Assembly: GCA_021234155.1 (NCBI GenBank)
Contig: JAJEKV010000011.1
Coordinates: 8,729,132 to 8,793,131, forward strand
Length of the DNA stretch: 64,000 nucleotides
Direction: 5' to 3'
Source of the DNA: Isoetes taiwanensis
Lineage: Eukaryota > Streptophyta > Lycopodiopsida > Isoetales > Isoetaceae
A program made the translations under genes and the position numbers. This document shows positions 9,485 to 19,579 of the stretch, piece after piece. Position 1 is the first letter of the stretch. Each line of letters begins with the position of its first letter. The notes beneath the pieces are model-generated. The model ran no database searches. It was not told the DNA's origin and saw nothing but the letters and a program-made list of their open reading frames with translations.

Positions 9485-9941
9485 AGACCTCATGGCGGTG
9501 GATGCCTACGGCGAAGCAGCTCAAAGGAAGGGCACGGGATCGCGAGGCGTAGGGAAGGGCACGACACTTCGCTACTATCTTCCAGCCCTCAGCCAAGGGC
9601 AAATGATAGTCTTCCACAAGGAGTTCAGCCCAAGGGGGGAAGAATCCGTGGCACTTCTCATAGCACTTTCGGGCTTCGGGCAGCACTCGAAGATATACGC
9701 CCATGCCGACCACATCATTCTTTTCAACAGGGCAGTCGCGCTCCATTGCCTCGACTTTGCAAGAGGGCACCTCAGGGATGCAACACTTTCAGTGGTAGCA
9801 GCAACAGCACCAGAACTTCCGGAACCGGAGATGGCCCGAGCACTTGAAGGAAGATCGACGAGGAACATCTTGCGCAACCTCGGCAAAGGCCTCCGATTCA
9901 GGGATGTCAAGAACTTCTTCAGGCTTTCGGGAGGCCATTGA
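9420..9941 (+). CDS. unknown accessory ORF of element B, second part (173 codons)
   Basis: It runs in a different frame from 8411-9484 and overlaps its end. The likely coding part is about residues 20-173 and holds a plausible folded segment (SQGQMIVFHKEFSPRGEES, then ALLIALSGFGQHSKIYAHAD) and a helical C-terminus ending RFRDVKNFFRLSGGH. No family is recognised. It either continues the previous ORF after a frameshift near 9420-9484 or is a separate small protein. AT-rich spacer (9942-10223) without a gene separates it from gag. Confidence 0.55.
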   Translation: MRGRVQRSINLDNATSMWRDHEDLMAVDAYGEAAQRKGTGSRGVGKGTTLRYYLPALSQGQMIVFHKEFSPRGEESVALLIALSGFGQHSKIYAHADHIILFNRAVALHCLDFARGHLRDATLSVVAATAPELPEPEMARALEGRSTRNILRNLGKGLRFRDVKNFFRLSGGH

Positions 9942-10259
9942 ATAGTTGTAAAATTTTCTTAAGTTTTGTGCTAAATGTTTCTTGTACCCATTGTGCTAAG
10001 ATATATCTACCTTATCATGTAATCCTATGTATTAATGACTATTAACTGTTTTGCAAATGTAAGGCTTTGTATGATTTCTTATAACTAAAGATAATTCAAT
10101 TGCAAGTAAGATTGATCAACATGTAACCCAAATAAAATGTATTGATGATCAAACCTTGCAGCAAGGAACTCAAGTGCAGGATCTCAAGACCAGCACCGAC
10201 CACGCAATTGGGTACCAAGGAACTTGTTTGGCAGAGAACAAGAAGATTTTGAGCAGGAT

Positions 10260-13052
10260 ATGTCACCAGAGGTAATCAACGCAAGGCTGGTGCAGATGAG
10301 GAACCAGATGCAGAACCTCATCAACTGGGCGGCACCACTGATGAATGAGCAGGAGGATGGACCCCTACCTCCACCTCCACCTTGTTTTCCGGGTGGTGAC
10401 GAAGTCCCTCAGCAGGAAGGGGAGGGCAACCAGGGGAACGCGTACGTCAGGGATAGAAGAAGGAAGAGGAGAACTAAGAGTCCATCGTCATCTAGCTCCA
10501 GCTCATCAGACAGTTCTTCCAGTGAGGACAGCTCTAGCTCCGACAGTCAGTCTGGCACACCTAAGGCAAGAAAAAGGGCAAGAAAGACAGATGACTATCA
10601 GAAAAAGGTGGATAGTGCTATGAGCAATGTGTGGAAGACAAGGAAGCTGGGCCAGTTTTCAGGGAAAGACAGGTCAGGCATGGAGGCTGAAGCATGGCTT
10701 GATGAAATGGAAGAATTTGGCAACTCCTACGGTATGAAAGACAAGGACATAGGGAAAGTTGCTACAGCTAACCTTATTGGACCGGCAAGGATCTGGTGGA
10801 AGGGATATGCTAAGTCTAACAAGCTGAAGAGGAACAATTGCAGGTTTAAGACCTTCAGCAAGGCTTTTCGCAAGCACTATGTACCAAGGTCTCATACTAG
10901 TAGACAGATCCAGCAGTTTTACAGGTTGAATCAGGGTAGCTTATCAGTGGCTAAGTATACCGAAGAATTTATGAGGCTTAGGCTCCATGTTCCTGGAGTC
11001 TCAGAGAGGCAAGCAGTGGATACTTATATTGAGGGGTTGAACAGCAATATCAAGAGGCTTGTTAGAGCAATCAACCCAAGGTCAGTTGCAGAGGCCGAAG
11101 ATAAAGCTATAAGTTTGGAAGAGGCACCAGCAACTCCAGCAGAGAAGCAGTCAACCTTCAGGGGTAAGAGTTCAGGGCAGTATCAAGGACAATATCAGGG
11201 TAAGCAATCAGCAGCTACACCATCAGGGAGTCAGCAGCAAGGTAAGGGTCAGAACAAAGCTTTTGGGGACCGTAAGCCACAGAATGCATCAGGGGGCAGT
11301 GCTCTTAAGCGTCTCCTAGACAGTTTGCCGAAGGAAAAGAGACAGGAATGCATTGAGAAAAAGTTATGCTTCAGGTGCTTCCAGCCAGGGCACCGAACAC
11401 ATGATTGTCCATTCGTCATGCAGTCAGCCTTGGCAGAACTCTTGGATTGGGACTCCCCAACAGAAGCGGACGAGGACGACGACCAGCAGGAGGGCCAGGA
11501 CTTCATAGATGGTGAGTGCCACATATGTGCAAACATTGAGACAGGTGATATAGAGAATCAGTCGACTGTCATCGCGGCGGATGGGATCATAGATAGTAAT
11601 CCTTATGTAGTCCTCATAGATACAGGTAGCTCTCATAATTTTGCATCTCCTAGATTGGCTGCTCTAATGAAGAACAAGGTATTGAAGTCTAAGCCAAGGC
11701 CAGTAGCTATGGCAAACGGCGCCATTCGGCACACTAAGGGGAGGAGGATCACCTTTGACATAGACCTTAGTGGGGCTAAGTGGCCGATGGGAGCAGAAGT
11801 CATGGACATCGGAAGATATGATCTGATAGTGGGGATGGAATTTTTGAAGCCAGCCAAAGCCATGATTGATTGCGACCGGAATGAAGTCACCATGACGGCA
11901 CCAGATGGCAGCAAATTGATAGTGAAAGGTAAGAAGCTAGATTCTCCCATGCAGTGTATTTCTTTGAAGCAGCTAAGGAAGAGTATAGAAAAGAATAAGG
12001 TGGACTACATCTTGAGGATGGAATCAGTTGAGCCAGGCAAGCAGGAGGGAAGTGACCCAAAGGGGAATCAGTTGCCCAGGCAGATAGCAAGGCTTATTTC
12101 AGAGTTCAAGGATGTATTTCCGGATGAAATCCGGCAGCTGCCACCTTATAGGGGTGTGGAATGTGAGATCACATTGGCTCCGGATGCGAAGCCTACCAGT
12201 AAGGCGCCATATAGAATGAGCACCCCAGAATTGATTGAGCTCAAGAAGCAGCTTCAGGAATTGCTCGAGCTTGGATTTATAAGAGCAAGTGTGTCTCCTT
12301 TCGGGGCACCTATACTCTTTGTGAAGAAGAAAGATGGGAGTTTAAGAATGTGCATAGACTATCTCCAGCTTAATAAGCAGACGATTAAGAACAAGTATGC
12401 ATTGCCAAGGGCAGATGACCTAATGGATCAGCTACAAGGAGCAAAGGTATTCTCTAAAATTGATTTGAGGTCAGGATACCATCAGATAAGAATAAAAGAA
12501 GAGGATATCCATAAGACCGCTTTCAGAACGCGGTATGGTCACTTTGAGTTTACAGTAATGCCCTTTGGACTATCGAATGCTCCAGCAACGTTTATGCGCC
12601 TCATGAACGACATCTTCAGAGACTTCTTGGATGAGTTTGTTATTGTCTTCTTCGACGATATTCTAGTCTACAGCAAGTCCCTTGAAGAGCATTGTCAGCA
12701 TCTCAGGAAAGTGTTGGAAAAGTTGAGACGTCATCGGTTGTATGGGAAGCTCTCTAAGTGCCACTTTGCAACAGGCCGAGTGGAATATTTGGGGCATGTA
12801 GTAACATCCGAGGGAATCTCCACAGATCCATCTAAGATTGAGGCAATAGTTGATTGGCCAGCTCCAAGGAATGTGGCAGAAGTAAGAAGCTTTCTCGGGT
12901 TGGCGGGATATTACAGAAAGTTCGTGAAGGACTTTGCTAAGTGGGCGTCCCCTCTGTCGGACCTCACTAAGGCCAAGAAGATTAAGGATTGGACTAGCCA
13001 TTGGTTAGAGAAAGTCCAAGCTTCTTTTGAGAAGCTTAAAGAGGCCTTTTAA
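10260..13052 (+). CDS. gypsy Gag-protease-reverse transcriptase of element B
   Basis: One long frame is open from 10149; the first ATG is at 10260. Order: a Pro-rich N-terminus, a basic and Ser-rich tract (about residues 70-105), a Retrotrans_gag domain ([24 protein letters not shown]), a CCHC zinc knuckle ([14 protein letters not shown], coded near 11367-11408), an aspartic protease ([11 protein letters not shown] near 11609), and an RT with [18 protein letters not shown], the catalytic FFDDILVYS near 12648 and [15 protein letters not shown]. One RT motif is altered (DYLQLNKQ where DYRQLNK is usual). The frame stops at 13050-13052, at the RT/RNase H border, after a likely small indel. It makes the particle and copies RNA to DNA in the cytoplasm. 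Confidence 0.92.
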   Translation: MSPEVINARLVQMRNQMQNLINWAAPLMNEQEDGPLPPPPPCFPGGDEVPQQEGEGNQGNAYVRDRRRKRRTKSPSSSSSSSSDSSSSEDSSSSDSQSGTPKARKRARKTDDYQKKVDSAMSNVWKTRKLGQFSGKDRSGMEAEAWLDEMEEFGNSYGMKDKDIGKVATANLIGPARIWWKGYAKSNKLKRNNCRFKTFSKAFRKHYVPRSHTSRQIQQFYRLNQGSLSVAKYTEEFMRLRLHVPGVSERQAVDTYIEGLNSNIKRLVRAINPRSVAEAEDKAISLEEAPATPAEKQSTFRGKSSGQYQGQYQGKQSAATPSGSQQQGKGQNKAFGDRKPQNASGGSALKRLLDSLPKEKRQECIEKKLCFRCFQPGHRTHDCPFVMQSALAELLDWDSPTEADEDDDQQEGQDFIDGECHICANIETGDIENQSTVIAADGIIDSNPYVVLIDTGSSHNFASPRLAALMKNKVLKSKPRPVAMANGAIRHTKGRRITFDIDLSGAKWPMGAEVMDIGRYDLIVGMEFLKPAKAMIDCDRNEVTMTAPDGSKLIVKGKKLDSPMQCISLKQLRKSIEKNKVDYILRMESVEPGKQEGSDPKGNQLPRQIARLISEFKDVFPDEIRQLPPYRGVECEITLAPDAKPTSKAPYRMSTPELIELKKQLQELLELGFIRASVSPFGAPILFVKKKDGSLRMCIDYLQLNKQTIKNKYALPRADDLMDQLQGAKVFSKIDLRSGYHQIRIKEEDIHKTAFRTRYGHFEFTVMPFGLSNAPATFMRLMNDIFRDFLDEFVIVFFDDILVYSKSLEEHCQHLRKVLEKLRRHRLYGKLSKCHFATGRVEYLGHVVTSEGISTDPSKIEAIVDWPAPRNVAEVRSFLGLAGYYRKFVKDFAKWASPLSDLTKAKKIKDWTSHWLEKVQASFEKLKEAF

Positions 13053-13880
13053 CAATGAGCACCGGTGCTTGTTCTCCGGATCCGAAAGTAAAGATAAGTT
13101 GGTAGCAACAGATGCAAGCAAGATAGCAACGAGGCGGTCTTGATGCAAGAAGGAAGGGTAGTCGCCCACATTTCGAAGAAGATGAACGACGCCGAAGCAA
13201 CGCTACCCAACCCATGATCAGGGAGCCGCTAGCCATTGTCGGGGCATTGAGGATATGGAGGCATTATCTGGCCGGGAAGGAAGTTTCAGTTGGATACCGA
13301 TCACCGAGCCTTCAAGATATCTTTTCACCCAGCCACTCCTCAACTTAAGGCAAAGGAGGTGGATGGAATTCCTTGAGGAGTATGATTTTGATATTATATA
13401 TAAGCCCGGCAAGCTTAATGTTGTAGCAGATGCCCTCTCCAGGAGACCATTTCAGACAAGGACGCATTGTAATGCGATTTCCACTCTTTCGAGTGAGTTT
13501 GGCAAGAAGATTGAGGAGTCCTTACCAACAGATGTGGACTTCAAGGAGGTATGGGAAAGTATTTCCAAGGAAGCCAGAACAGATAAGGAGCGGGAAGCCT
13601 TCAAGCATTATAAGAAGGAAGGCAACCTGTTGTATCACAAGCATAAGTTGTGTGTGCCCGAATCATCAGGGGTAAGGAAGTTAATTCTTCATGACACACA
13701 TAACAGCCCAATAGCAGGGCATGCTGGCTTCATGAAGACCTATTTCAAGATTCGAAGTAGCTACTTCTGGCCAGGAATGAAGAGGCAGATAGCTGCATAT
13801 ATTCGGGATTGCCCGGTTATGTCGGCCAGAGACCAAAGCATGAGCAACTTCGATTCCGTGTGCTTTAGAGCCATTGGGGG
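13053..13880 (+). pseudogene. RNase H and integrase zinc-domain remnant of element B
   Basis: Pieces of RNase H are readable in changing frames: an ATDASK catalytic-Asp segment near 13110, VLMQEGRVVAHISKKMN near 13135-13185, then YDFDIIYKPGKLNVVADALS (13381-13440). The integrase H2C2 region follows (HDTHNSPIAGHAG, YFWPGMKRQ, DCPV). The second Cys of the usual CPVC pair is lost at a frame change near 13820. At least two indels are needed to keep the family alignment. The two Cys-side defects may be sequence error or decay. Confidence 0.85.
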
Positions 13881-14404
13881 TGCCAAATGCAAAGTGGGAG
13901 GTCATAAGCATGGATTTCATCACAGGTCTCCCTAGAACTCTTCGAGGCAAGGATGCATTGATGGTTGTCGTAGATAAGTTATCTAAGATGGCACATTTTG
14001 TGCCTTGCAAGACTACTGACACCGCATTAGATACTGCCAAGTTATTTGTAAGGGAGATTTTTAGACTCCATGGCATGCCGCGGGAGATAATATCTGATAG
14101 AGATTCTAAGTTTATGAGTGCCTTTTGGCAAGATCTCTTCAGCACCATTCAGACGAAGCTCTCTATGAGCACGGCATATCATCCCCAAACAAATGGCCAG
14201 ACGGAAAGGACGAATCGGATCATTGAAGACATGCTTCGAAGCTATGTGTGGAACAAGCAGTCCAAGTGGGATGAGTACATCCACTTGGTGGAATTCGCCT
14301 ACAACAGTGCCAAGCAGGAGTCATCTCAGATGTCTCCTTTCATGGTAAATTATGGCTACCAGTGCTTAACCCGGATACCTGGCACAATCCTGTGTCCAAG
14401 GTAG
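13874..14404 (+). pseudogene. integrase catalytic core of element B
   Basis: The D-D-E core is complete: SMDFITGLP with the first Asp, IISDRDSKF with the second, and TAYHPQTNGQTERTNR with the Glu. The text continues through VEFAYNSAKQESSQMSPF to VNYGY, then shifts frame around 14362-14375, where the next frame takes over. It cuts and joins the cDNA to host chromatin. It overlaps the following frame by 43 bp because of that one indel. Confidence 0.88.
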
Positions 14405-15000
14405 AAGTGTCCCAGCAGATGTTAGGGGATATGCAGCAGCTAGTGGAAGAAGTAAGGGGTTACTTATTGGCAGCAAGAAGTCGGCAGAAGAGTGTAGCCG
14501 ACAAGCACAGAACCGTAAGGGAGTTCAAGGTAGGCGATAGCGTCTGGTTGAAGATCAAGGTGAAGCAAGCCAAGCTGCGAATTGGGATTTGCAAGAAGCT
14601 TGCCCCTAGGTGGGCTGGTCCCTTCAAGATTTTGGAGAGAGTGGGCTCTCAAGCCTACAAGTTGGATCTTCCCGCCCATCTCAAGGTGCACAAGGTCTTC
14701 CACGTAAGTTTATTAAAAAGGCACAATCCTAACCCTGAGGAGGTTTTGGATACTCCAACTTTGTTGGAAATGACGGAAGAGCAAGTAGAAATAGTGCCTG
14801 AATTACTTCTTGATAAGTCATTCAAGAAGACTAGGAGGTCTCAGTTCCTCCAATATTTGGTTAAGTGGAAGCACTTACCCGTGGAAGACGCGACATGGGT
14901 ATTAAAGCAAGATTTGGAGAAGCAATACCCAGAGTTTATGAAGGAGTTTGATGGGCGAGTCGTCTCCGACTTGGTCGACCCCGACTTGCCAGGTGGTTAG
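14362..15000 (+). pseudogene. integrase C-terminus with chromodomain of element B
   Basis: After the C-terminal integrase barrel (VREFKVGDSVWLKIK, KLAPRWAGPFKILERVGSQA, HKVFHVSLLKRH) comes a chromodomain of about 50 residues (LLDKSFKKTRRSQFLQYLVK, then WKHLPVEDATW and DLEKQYPEF). Of the three aromatic cage positions used by HP1, only the Trp of LVKWK is plainly kept, as in the group II chromodomains of plant chromoviruses, so direct binding of methyl-lysine is doubtful. In the family this tail steers integration to heterochromatin. It is notable beside an H3-like cargo. Confidence 0.9.
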
Positions 15001-15853
15001 CTAGTGTTGTTAGTTAGTTTTAAGCCCGGGCGATGCATTCTAGTTAGTAGGGTGCATGTGCCGTAACCTTGGATCGTGTGCTTATGATGGGATACGCCTT
15101 TAGGGCATTCTCTAGGCCACACGCACCAAAGAGGTGTGCATGACCATTAGGGTCATGTGAGTGAGGAATGAGGCATGGTGGGCGATGATGGGACATCGAT
15201 CGGATGATCTCTATGCCACGATGCGGGGTACGCACACCTGGCCGTAGGAGGGTCATGGTGAAGGTTAAAGTGATCATGCACGATGATGGGATCGTGAGAC
15301 GTTCCCCTAATTTGAAACCCTTGGGGCATGATGCATGGGGTGTACTGATCCAGGGGGATCGTGTACAAGGTAGCACTTGATCATGGGCGATGATGGGAGC
15401 ATCTTAAATGATCCCTAAGCTCAAAACCGAAAGGGCCATGATCTTGGGCAAGGTAGGACAACCTTGAGCCAAGTGGTTCGGCTCAAGGAGGTAAGGGGTG
15501 GTCCCCTAAAACCACAAATTATTAACTAAACTAACGTAATGTGCTCCTTTTGCGGCAAGTAGAAGGAGGACTTCAACGAGGAGCGCCATTTAGAAGATAG
15601 GGGAGCCATAATTTAGATTATGAACCCTAATAACTCTTATAATAGTATTTTGAATTATTATAAAAAATAACAGTGTTAAGGCTATATAATTTTGTATAAG
15701 TATAAATATAGCCTAAATTTTGACCTTTAACTAATAAAAACTTGATTGCTAAAGTAAACTAAAGGTTGTATTATGTTGTTGTTTTGCAGACATAAGGTAG
15801 GTTCGTCACCTTAGCGCAATGCTGAGGACAGCATTGTCCTAAGGGGGGGAGAA
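15001..15853 (+). other. 3' untranslated region and polypurine tract of element B
   Basis: No gene is seen. A CGATGATGGGA word recurs at about 15184, 15281 and 15389 in GC-rich sequence, followed by an AT-rich part. The purine run AAGGGGGGGAGAA (15841-15853), directly before the LTR, is the plus-strand primer site. Confidence 0.8.
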
Positions 15854-17493
15854 TGTGACGGTCCAGGGGAATATACGCCATAAATACGTATATTCCTGGA
15901 TCCGTCACTATACAAGTCTATCTTCATAGTCTTGTATACCATAGGTTGTGGCACTAGGGGGCATGGCCAAGTTATCCTCATAACTTAGCCAACCATGGGT
16001 TAGACCATTATCCACGTGGCCTCAACCCATTGGGGCACCTGCCACATAGGACTCACCCGATTGGTGCCACGTGGCATCCTAGGTGGACCTAGCTTATATA
16101 GGCCTAAACCCTAACCCTAGGCCTCTTTCCAGCCCTAGCACCCGAGAGACTCACCTACTGCTCGAAACCCCGTTTCAACATCGCTTGTTGTGGCATAGGC
16201 TGGTGCAAAGCAGCAGCCAGGTAGACTCGTTCTTGGAGTAGGAGCAAAGATCTCGTGAGTCAAGACCATGGAGGCACACCGGATCCGGAGGGAGAGCTTC
16301 AGAGCAGTGTATATAGAATAGTAGTTGTGATAGCTTATCCGGAATTAGCATTCCGGATATGCTAGTATCTTGTATCTAGAGTAGAGCCATCCTAGAACTC
16401 AGATTCAACATCTTGAACCCTAATCAATGAACCCTAACTATTAGTTAGATTTGTATGATTAGGTTAAGATGTTCTTCTTATGAATTATTCTCATGATGTG
16501 ATGATTATGTGATGATGGTTGATCATGTTTGCTCCTCTTGTATTGGGAAGGGGGTAGAGACCCAGAGCCATATGTAGTATGCCCTAGAGTAGATCCCTTA
16601 GTTCCTATTAGTTGCCTCAGTGCATAGGAGCCCACAAAGGCTATTGAGGCTATGATATGACTCAGCACCATACAACGGGCTAGAGGGAAAGTGGAGGGAG
16701 GATCCCCGCCGAAAGTGGGGGCCGGGGGATCCCATAGTGGGCTAGGCTTATGGTCGGTCACTTCTGTGGGCCGGCATGGGTCCCGACACCTCCCCGGGCA
16801 ATGGTGTCGCCTCGCCTCCCTCGAGAGCCGCAAGTGTCAGCTTGGCTCGTTTTGGGGGTTCAATCGGGTGCACTAATCGTGTGTCGCCACGATTCTCTAG
16901 CCGCCCACGCACCTCTAGATCCCGGAAGGGGAGATGCAACCCTTCCCGCCTCATCGGACCAGGGAGATGCAACACGGAGTAGTCCCGATGGGTGATGCCA
17001 TGGGATTGCGTATCCGGAAGGCTAGAGTCCTGTCAGAGCCTGATCTAGCCCATTTGCAAAGTATGCACAGGAGGGGCGGATGGAGTGGTCAACCCTAGCC
17101 ATTGTTCTATGCCAGCCCTCGCCATTGCCATGACTCGGTCTGCTCTATCTTGAGGCCTAGCCGGTCATCCATCCTCCCACGAAGTCCGAGCGGGGTAGGA
17201 GCTCTCATGTTTTATGGTTCGTGATTATCATCTTTGCATTGGTTTATGTGTGATGCACTACCCTTCGAGGTAGTATTTGTATATATTGATGCTAGTTCTG
17301 ACGTGTTGTCGCTTCCGCTGTTATAGGAGCCCATAGGGGAAGGGCGCGCAAGACACCTTCGTGTTCCCTTCCCGCACTAGGAGTCACCTCAGAGTGCGGG
17401 GTAGACGAAGGGCCCATGCGGTTGTTGAGCCGGATGGGGGATTTCCTGCCGAGTGTACGGCCGGGCGCCGTACGTTTAGCAGGGAGCGTCACA
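15854..17493 (+). repeat. 3' LTR of gypsy element B
   Basis: TGTGACGG...GCGTCACA, 1640 bp, paired with 4274-5924 (1651 bp). The target duplication GGATA follows at 17494. The mid-LTR differs from its partner by many short indels, mostly in GC-rich runs. Confidence 0.93.
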
Positions 17494-18346
17494 GGATACA
17501 AGAGGAATTCTTGACAGTGATAATGAAGATGGAGATGAAGGTACAAGTGAACCACAAGATGCTGAGAGTTTATCAGAGTTTGAACCTGCAGTTGAACCTG
17601 CATTACCTGAGGAAGAGATAGCAGAACCTGAACATGCTGACCCTGCTGTAACAATGGCAGAACCTGAACCTGCTATACCCATGACAAGACCAAAAAGAAA
17701 AGCCAGGAGGACTGAAGCACAAATCTTGGCAGATGAAAGTAAACTTCAACTAGAGTTGCATGGGAGAACTGAAGAAGGTAGAAGTAAAAGGCATCAGGGC
17801 AGCAAAGGTGAAATCCATTCTATATTTGATATTCTTATCTTAGAAACTGATAAGCTACCTAGTAATTTTGAAGATGCTATTAAAGGTAGTGATTCAGAAA
17901 ATTGGAGGAAAGCTATGGAGAATGAGATGCAATCTTTCAAAAGAACAGAGACCTATACAGTAGTTGACAAGCCACCAGGTAAAAATGTTGTTGGCAATAA
18001 ATGGATCTTCAGAATAAAACCAGGTATTGATGGAAAATCAAAGAAATTTAAGGCAAGGCTTGTGGCACAAGGTTTTACTCAGAAGAAAGGATTAGATTTC
18101 GATGAAACATTCTCGCCATTGGTCAAAATTAATAGTTTGAGAATGCTATTAGCTATTGCAAACTCATATGACATGGAAATTCATCATATGGATGTAAGTA
18201 CAGCGTTTCTTAATGCAAAACTTGAAGAAGAAATCTATTTGAAACCTGCTCCAGGATTTGAGGAAGAAAAAGGGAAAGTGTGGAAATTGAACAGGGCAGT
18301 TTATGGATTGAAACAAGCACCAAGGGTGGTACAAATGTATGGATAA
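17494..18346 (+). pseudogene. copia polyprotein: linker and N-terminal reverse transcriptase
   Basis: This is the direct continuation of the frame cut at 4273. It has an acidic Glu/Pro linker, then the copia RT start (ENEMQSFKRTETYTVVDKPP, NKWIFRIKPG, KARLVAQGFTQKKGLDFDET), the first catalytic Asp block (HHMDVSTAFLNAKLEEEIYL) and VYGLKQAPR. The frame is then lost at about 18325-18346, in the spot where families read QAPRAWY, by a small indel. Confidence 0.9.
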
Positions 18347-19427
18347 TTATCTTCTAGCAAGGCTTTGAAAAATTAAAATGTGATGGAAACTTGTACAGGT
18401 ATAATGATGGGAAGCAGTGGTGCATTATAGCTCTCTATGTTGATGACAATATCATGGTTGCAAATGACAAATATGTCTTGGCTCAATGCAAACATCTGCT
18501 CAATAAACGTTTCCAAATGACAGATTTAGGTGAACTAAAAAGGTTTCTTGGGATTGAAGTATACAGGGACAGAGAAAATAAACTGCTGACATTGAGCCAG
18601 CAAACTCATATTTTGAATATGTTGAAGAAATTTAATATGAGTGATTGCAACATAGCACAAACTCCTTTAGTACCAGGGCAGAAGATCTCAGCTAATGTGT
18701 CTCCAAATTCAGAGAAAGAGAGAAAGCAAATGGAGAATGTTCCTTATAGATCACTGATTGGCTGTTTGTCTTATGTAGCAAATTGCACAAGACCAGATAT
18801 AGCTTTTGGAGTAAACTTATTGAGCAGGTACAACAATAACCCTGGTTTAGAACATTGGACAGCTGCCAAAAGAATCCTGAGATATTTGAAGGGTACCTTA
18901 GATATTGGCATTAGGTATAACTCAGATGAGCTTAAATTAAAGGCCTATTGTGACTGACACAAGGTGTGACCTAGACCAAAGGAAATCAACATCAGGTTAT
19001 GTGGTTTTGCTAGGAGGTGCCCCTGTAGCATGGAAGTGCAAAAAGCAAGGAAGTATAGCCCTATATAGTGCAGAAGCTGAGTATAATGCTGCAACTTTGC
19101 TTACTAAAGAAGTGGTATGGGAAAGAAGACTACTTGCTGAGCTAGGGCTAGAGCAAACGTAACCTACAATAATCTTCTCGCGGATAGCACAAGCCGCATA
19201 ACCATGTCCGAAAACTCGTGTTGCATGAAAGATGCAAACATATAGAAATGGAAGTCCATTTTATACGAGATATGGTTGAAAGAAAACAGGTACACCTTGC
19301 ATATGTCAGTACAGTAAATCAAATGGCAGATCTTCTAACAAAAGCTTTACCATTTGGAAGATTTAAAATTCTGAGAGATGCTGTACAGTATAATCACAGG
19401 AAAGATTACATGAAGGGGGAATGTTAG
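18347..19427 (+). pseudogene. copia reverse transcriptase C-terminus and RNase H
   Basis: RT continues with ALYVDDNIMVA (the catalytic YVDD), TDLGELKRFLGIEV, SLIGCLSYVANCTRPDIAF and RILRYLKGTLDIGI. RNase H starts at KAYCD (near 18940) and breaks there at a TGA/indel, then resumes with STSGYVVLLGGAPVAWKCKK and YSAEAEYNAA. A further break near 19160 precedes the terminal CKHIEMEVHFIRDM and MADLLTKALP. At least three indels are present, so this copia is dead apart from the gypsy insertion. Confidence 0.88.
19412..19421 (+). promoter_or_regulatory. polypurine tract of the copia element
   Basis: GAAGGGGGAA lies directly before the right LTR start TGTTAGAAAT at 19422. It fixes the LTR border. Confidence 0.8.
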
Positions 19428-19579
19428 AAATATGGTCATGTAAATCTTTCTGCTTACAGTTGAACTTAGAGATGGAAGTCAACTGCATATGGTTAACCTA
19501 AGGTCAGAGGTGTTGGATAACTTGCTTAAAGAGCATTGAATGATAAGGTTGAATCTTATGGTGACATGAAACCACATAA

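Larger units (their letters stand above)
4274..17493 (+). mobile_element. Ty3-gypsy chromovirus (element B) with captured histone H3-like gene and a second cargo ORF
   Basis: The 13.2-kb element is bounded by LTRs 4274-5924 and 15854-17493 and flanked by a 5-bp duplication GGATA (4269-4273 and 17494-17498). Order: LTR, tRNA-Met primer site, H3-like gene, unknown ORFs, gag, protease, RT, RNase H, integrase, chromodomain, polypurine tract, LTR. PR-RT-RH-IN plus a C-terminal chromodomain marks the chromovirus branch of Ty3-gypsy. Such elements are usually 5-8 kb, and about 4 kb of extra sequence here lies between the primer site and gag. Pol has at least four frame breaks as read. The LTRs are close to identical at both ends, so insertion looks recent. 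Confidence 0.95.
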
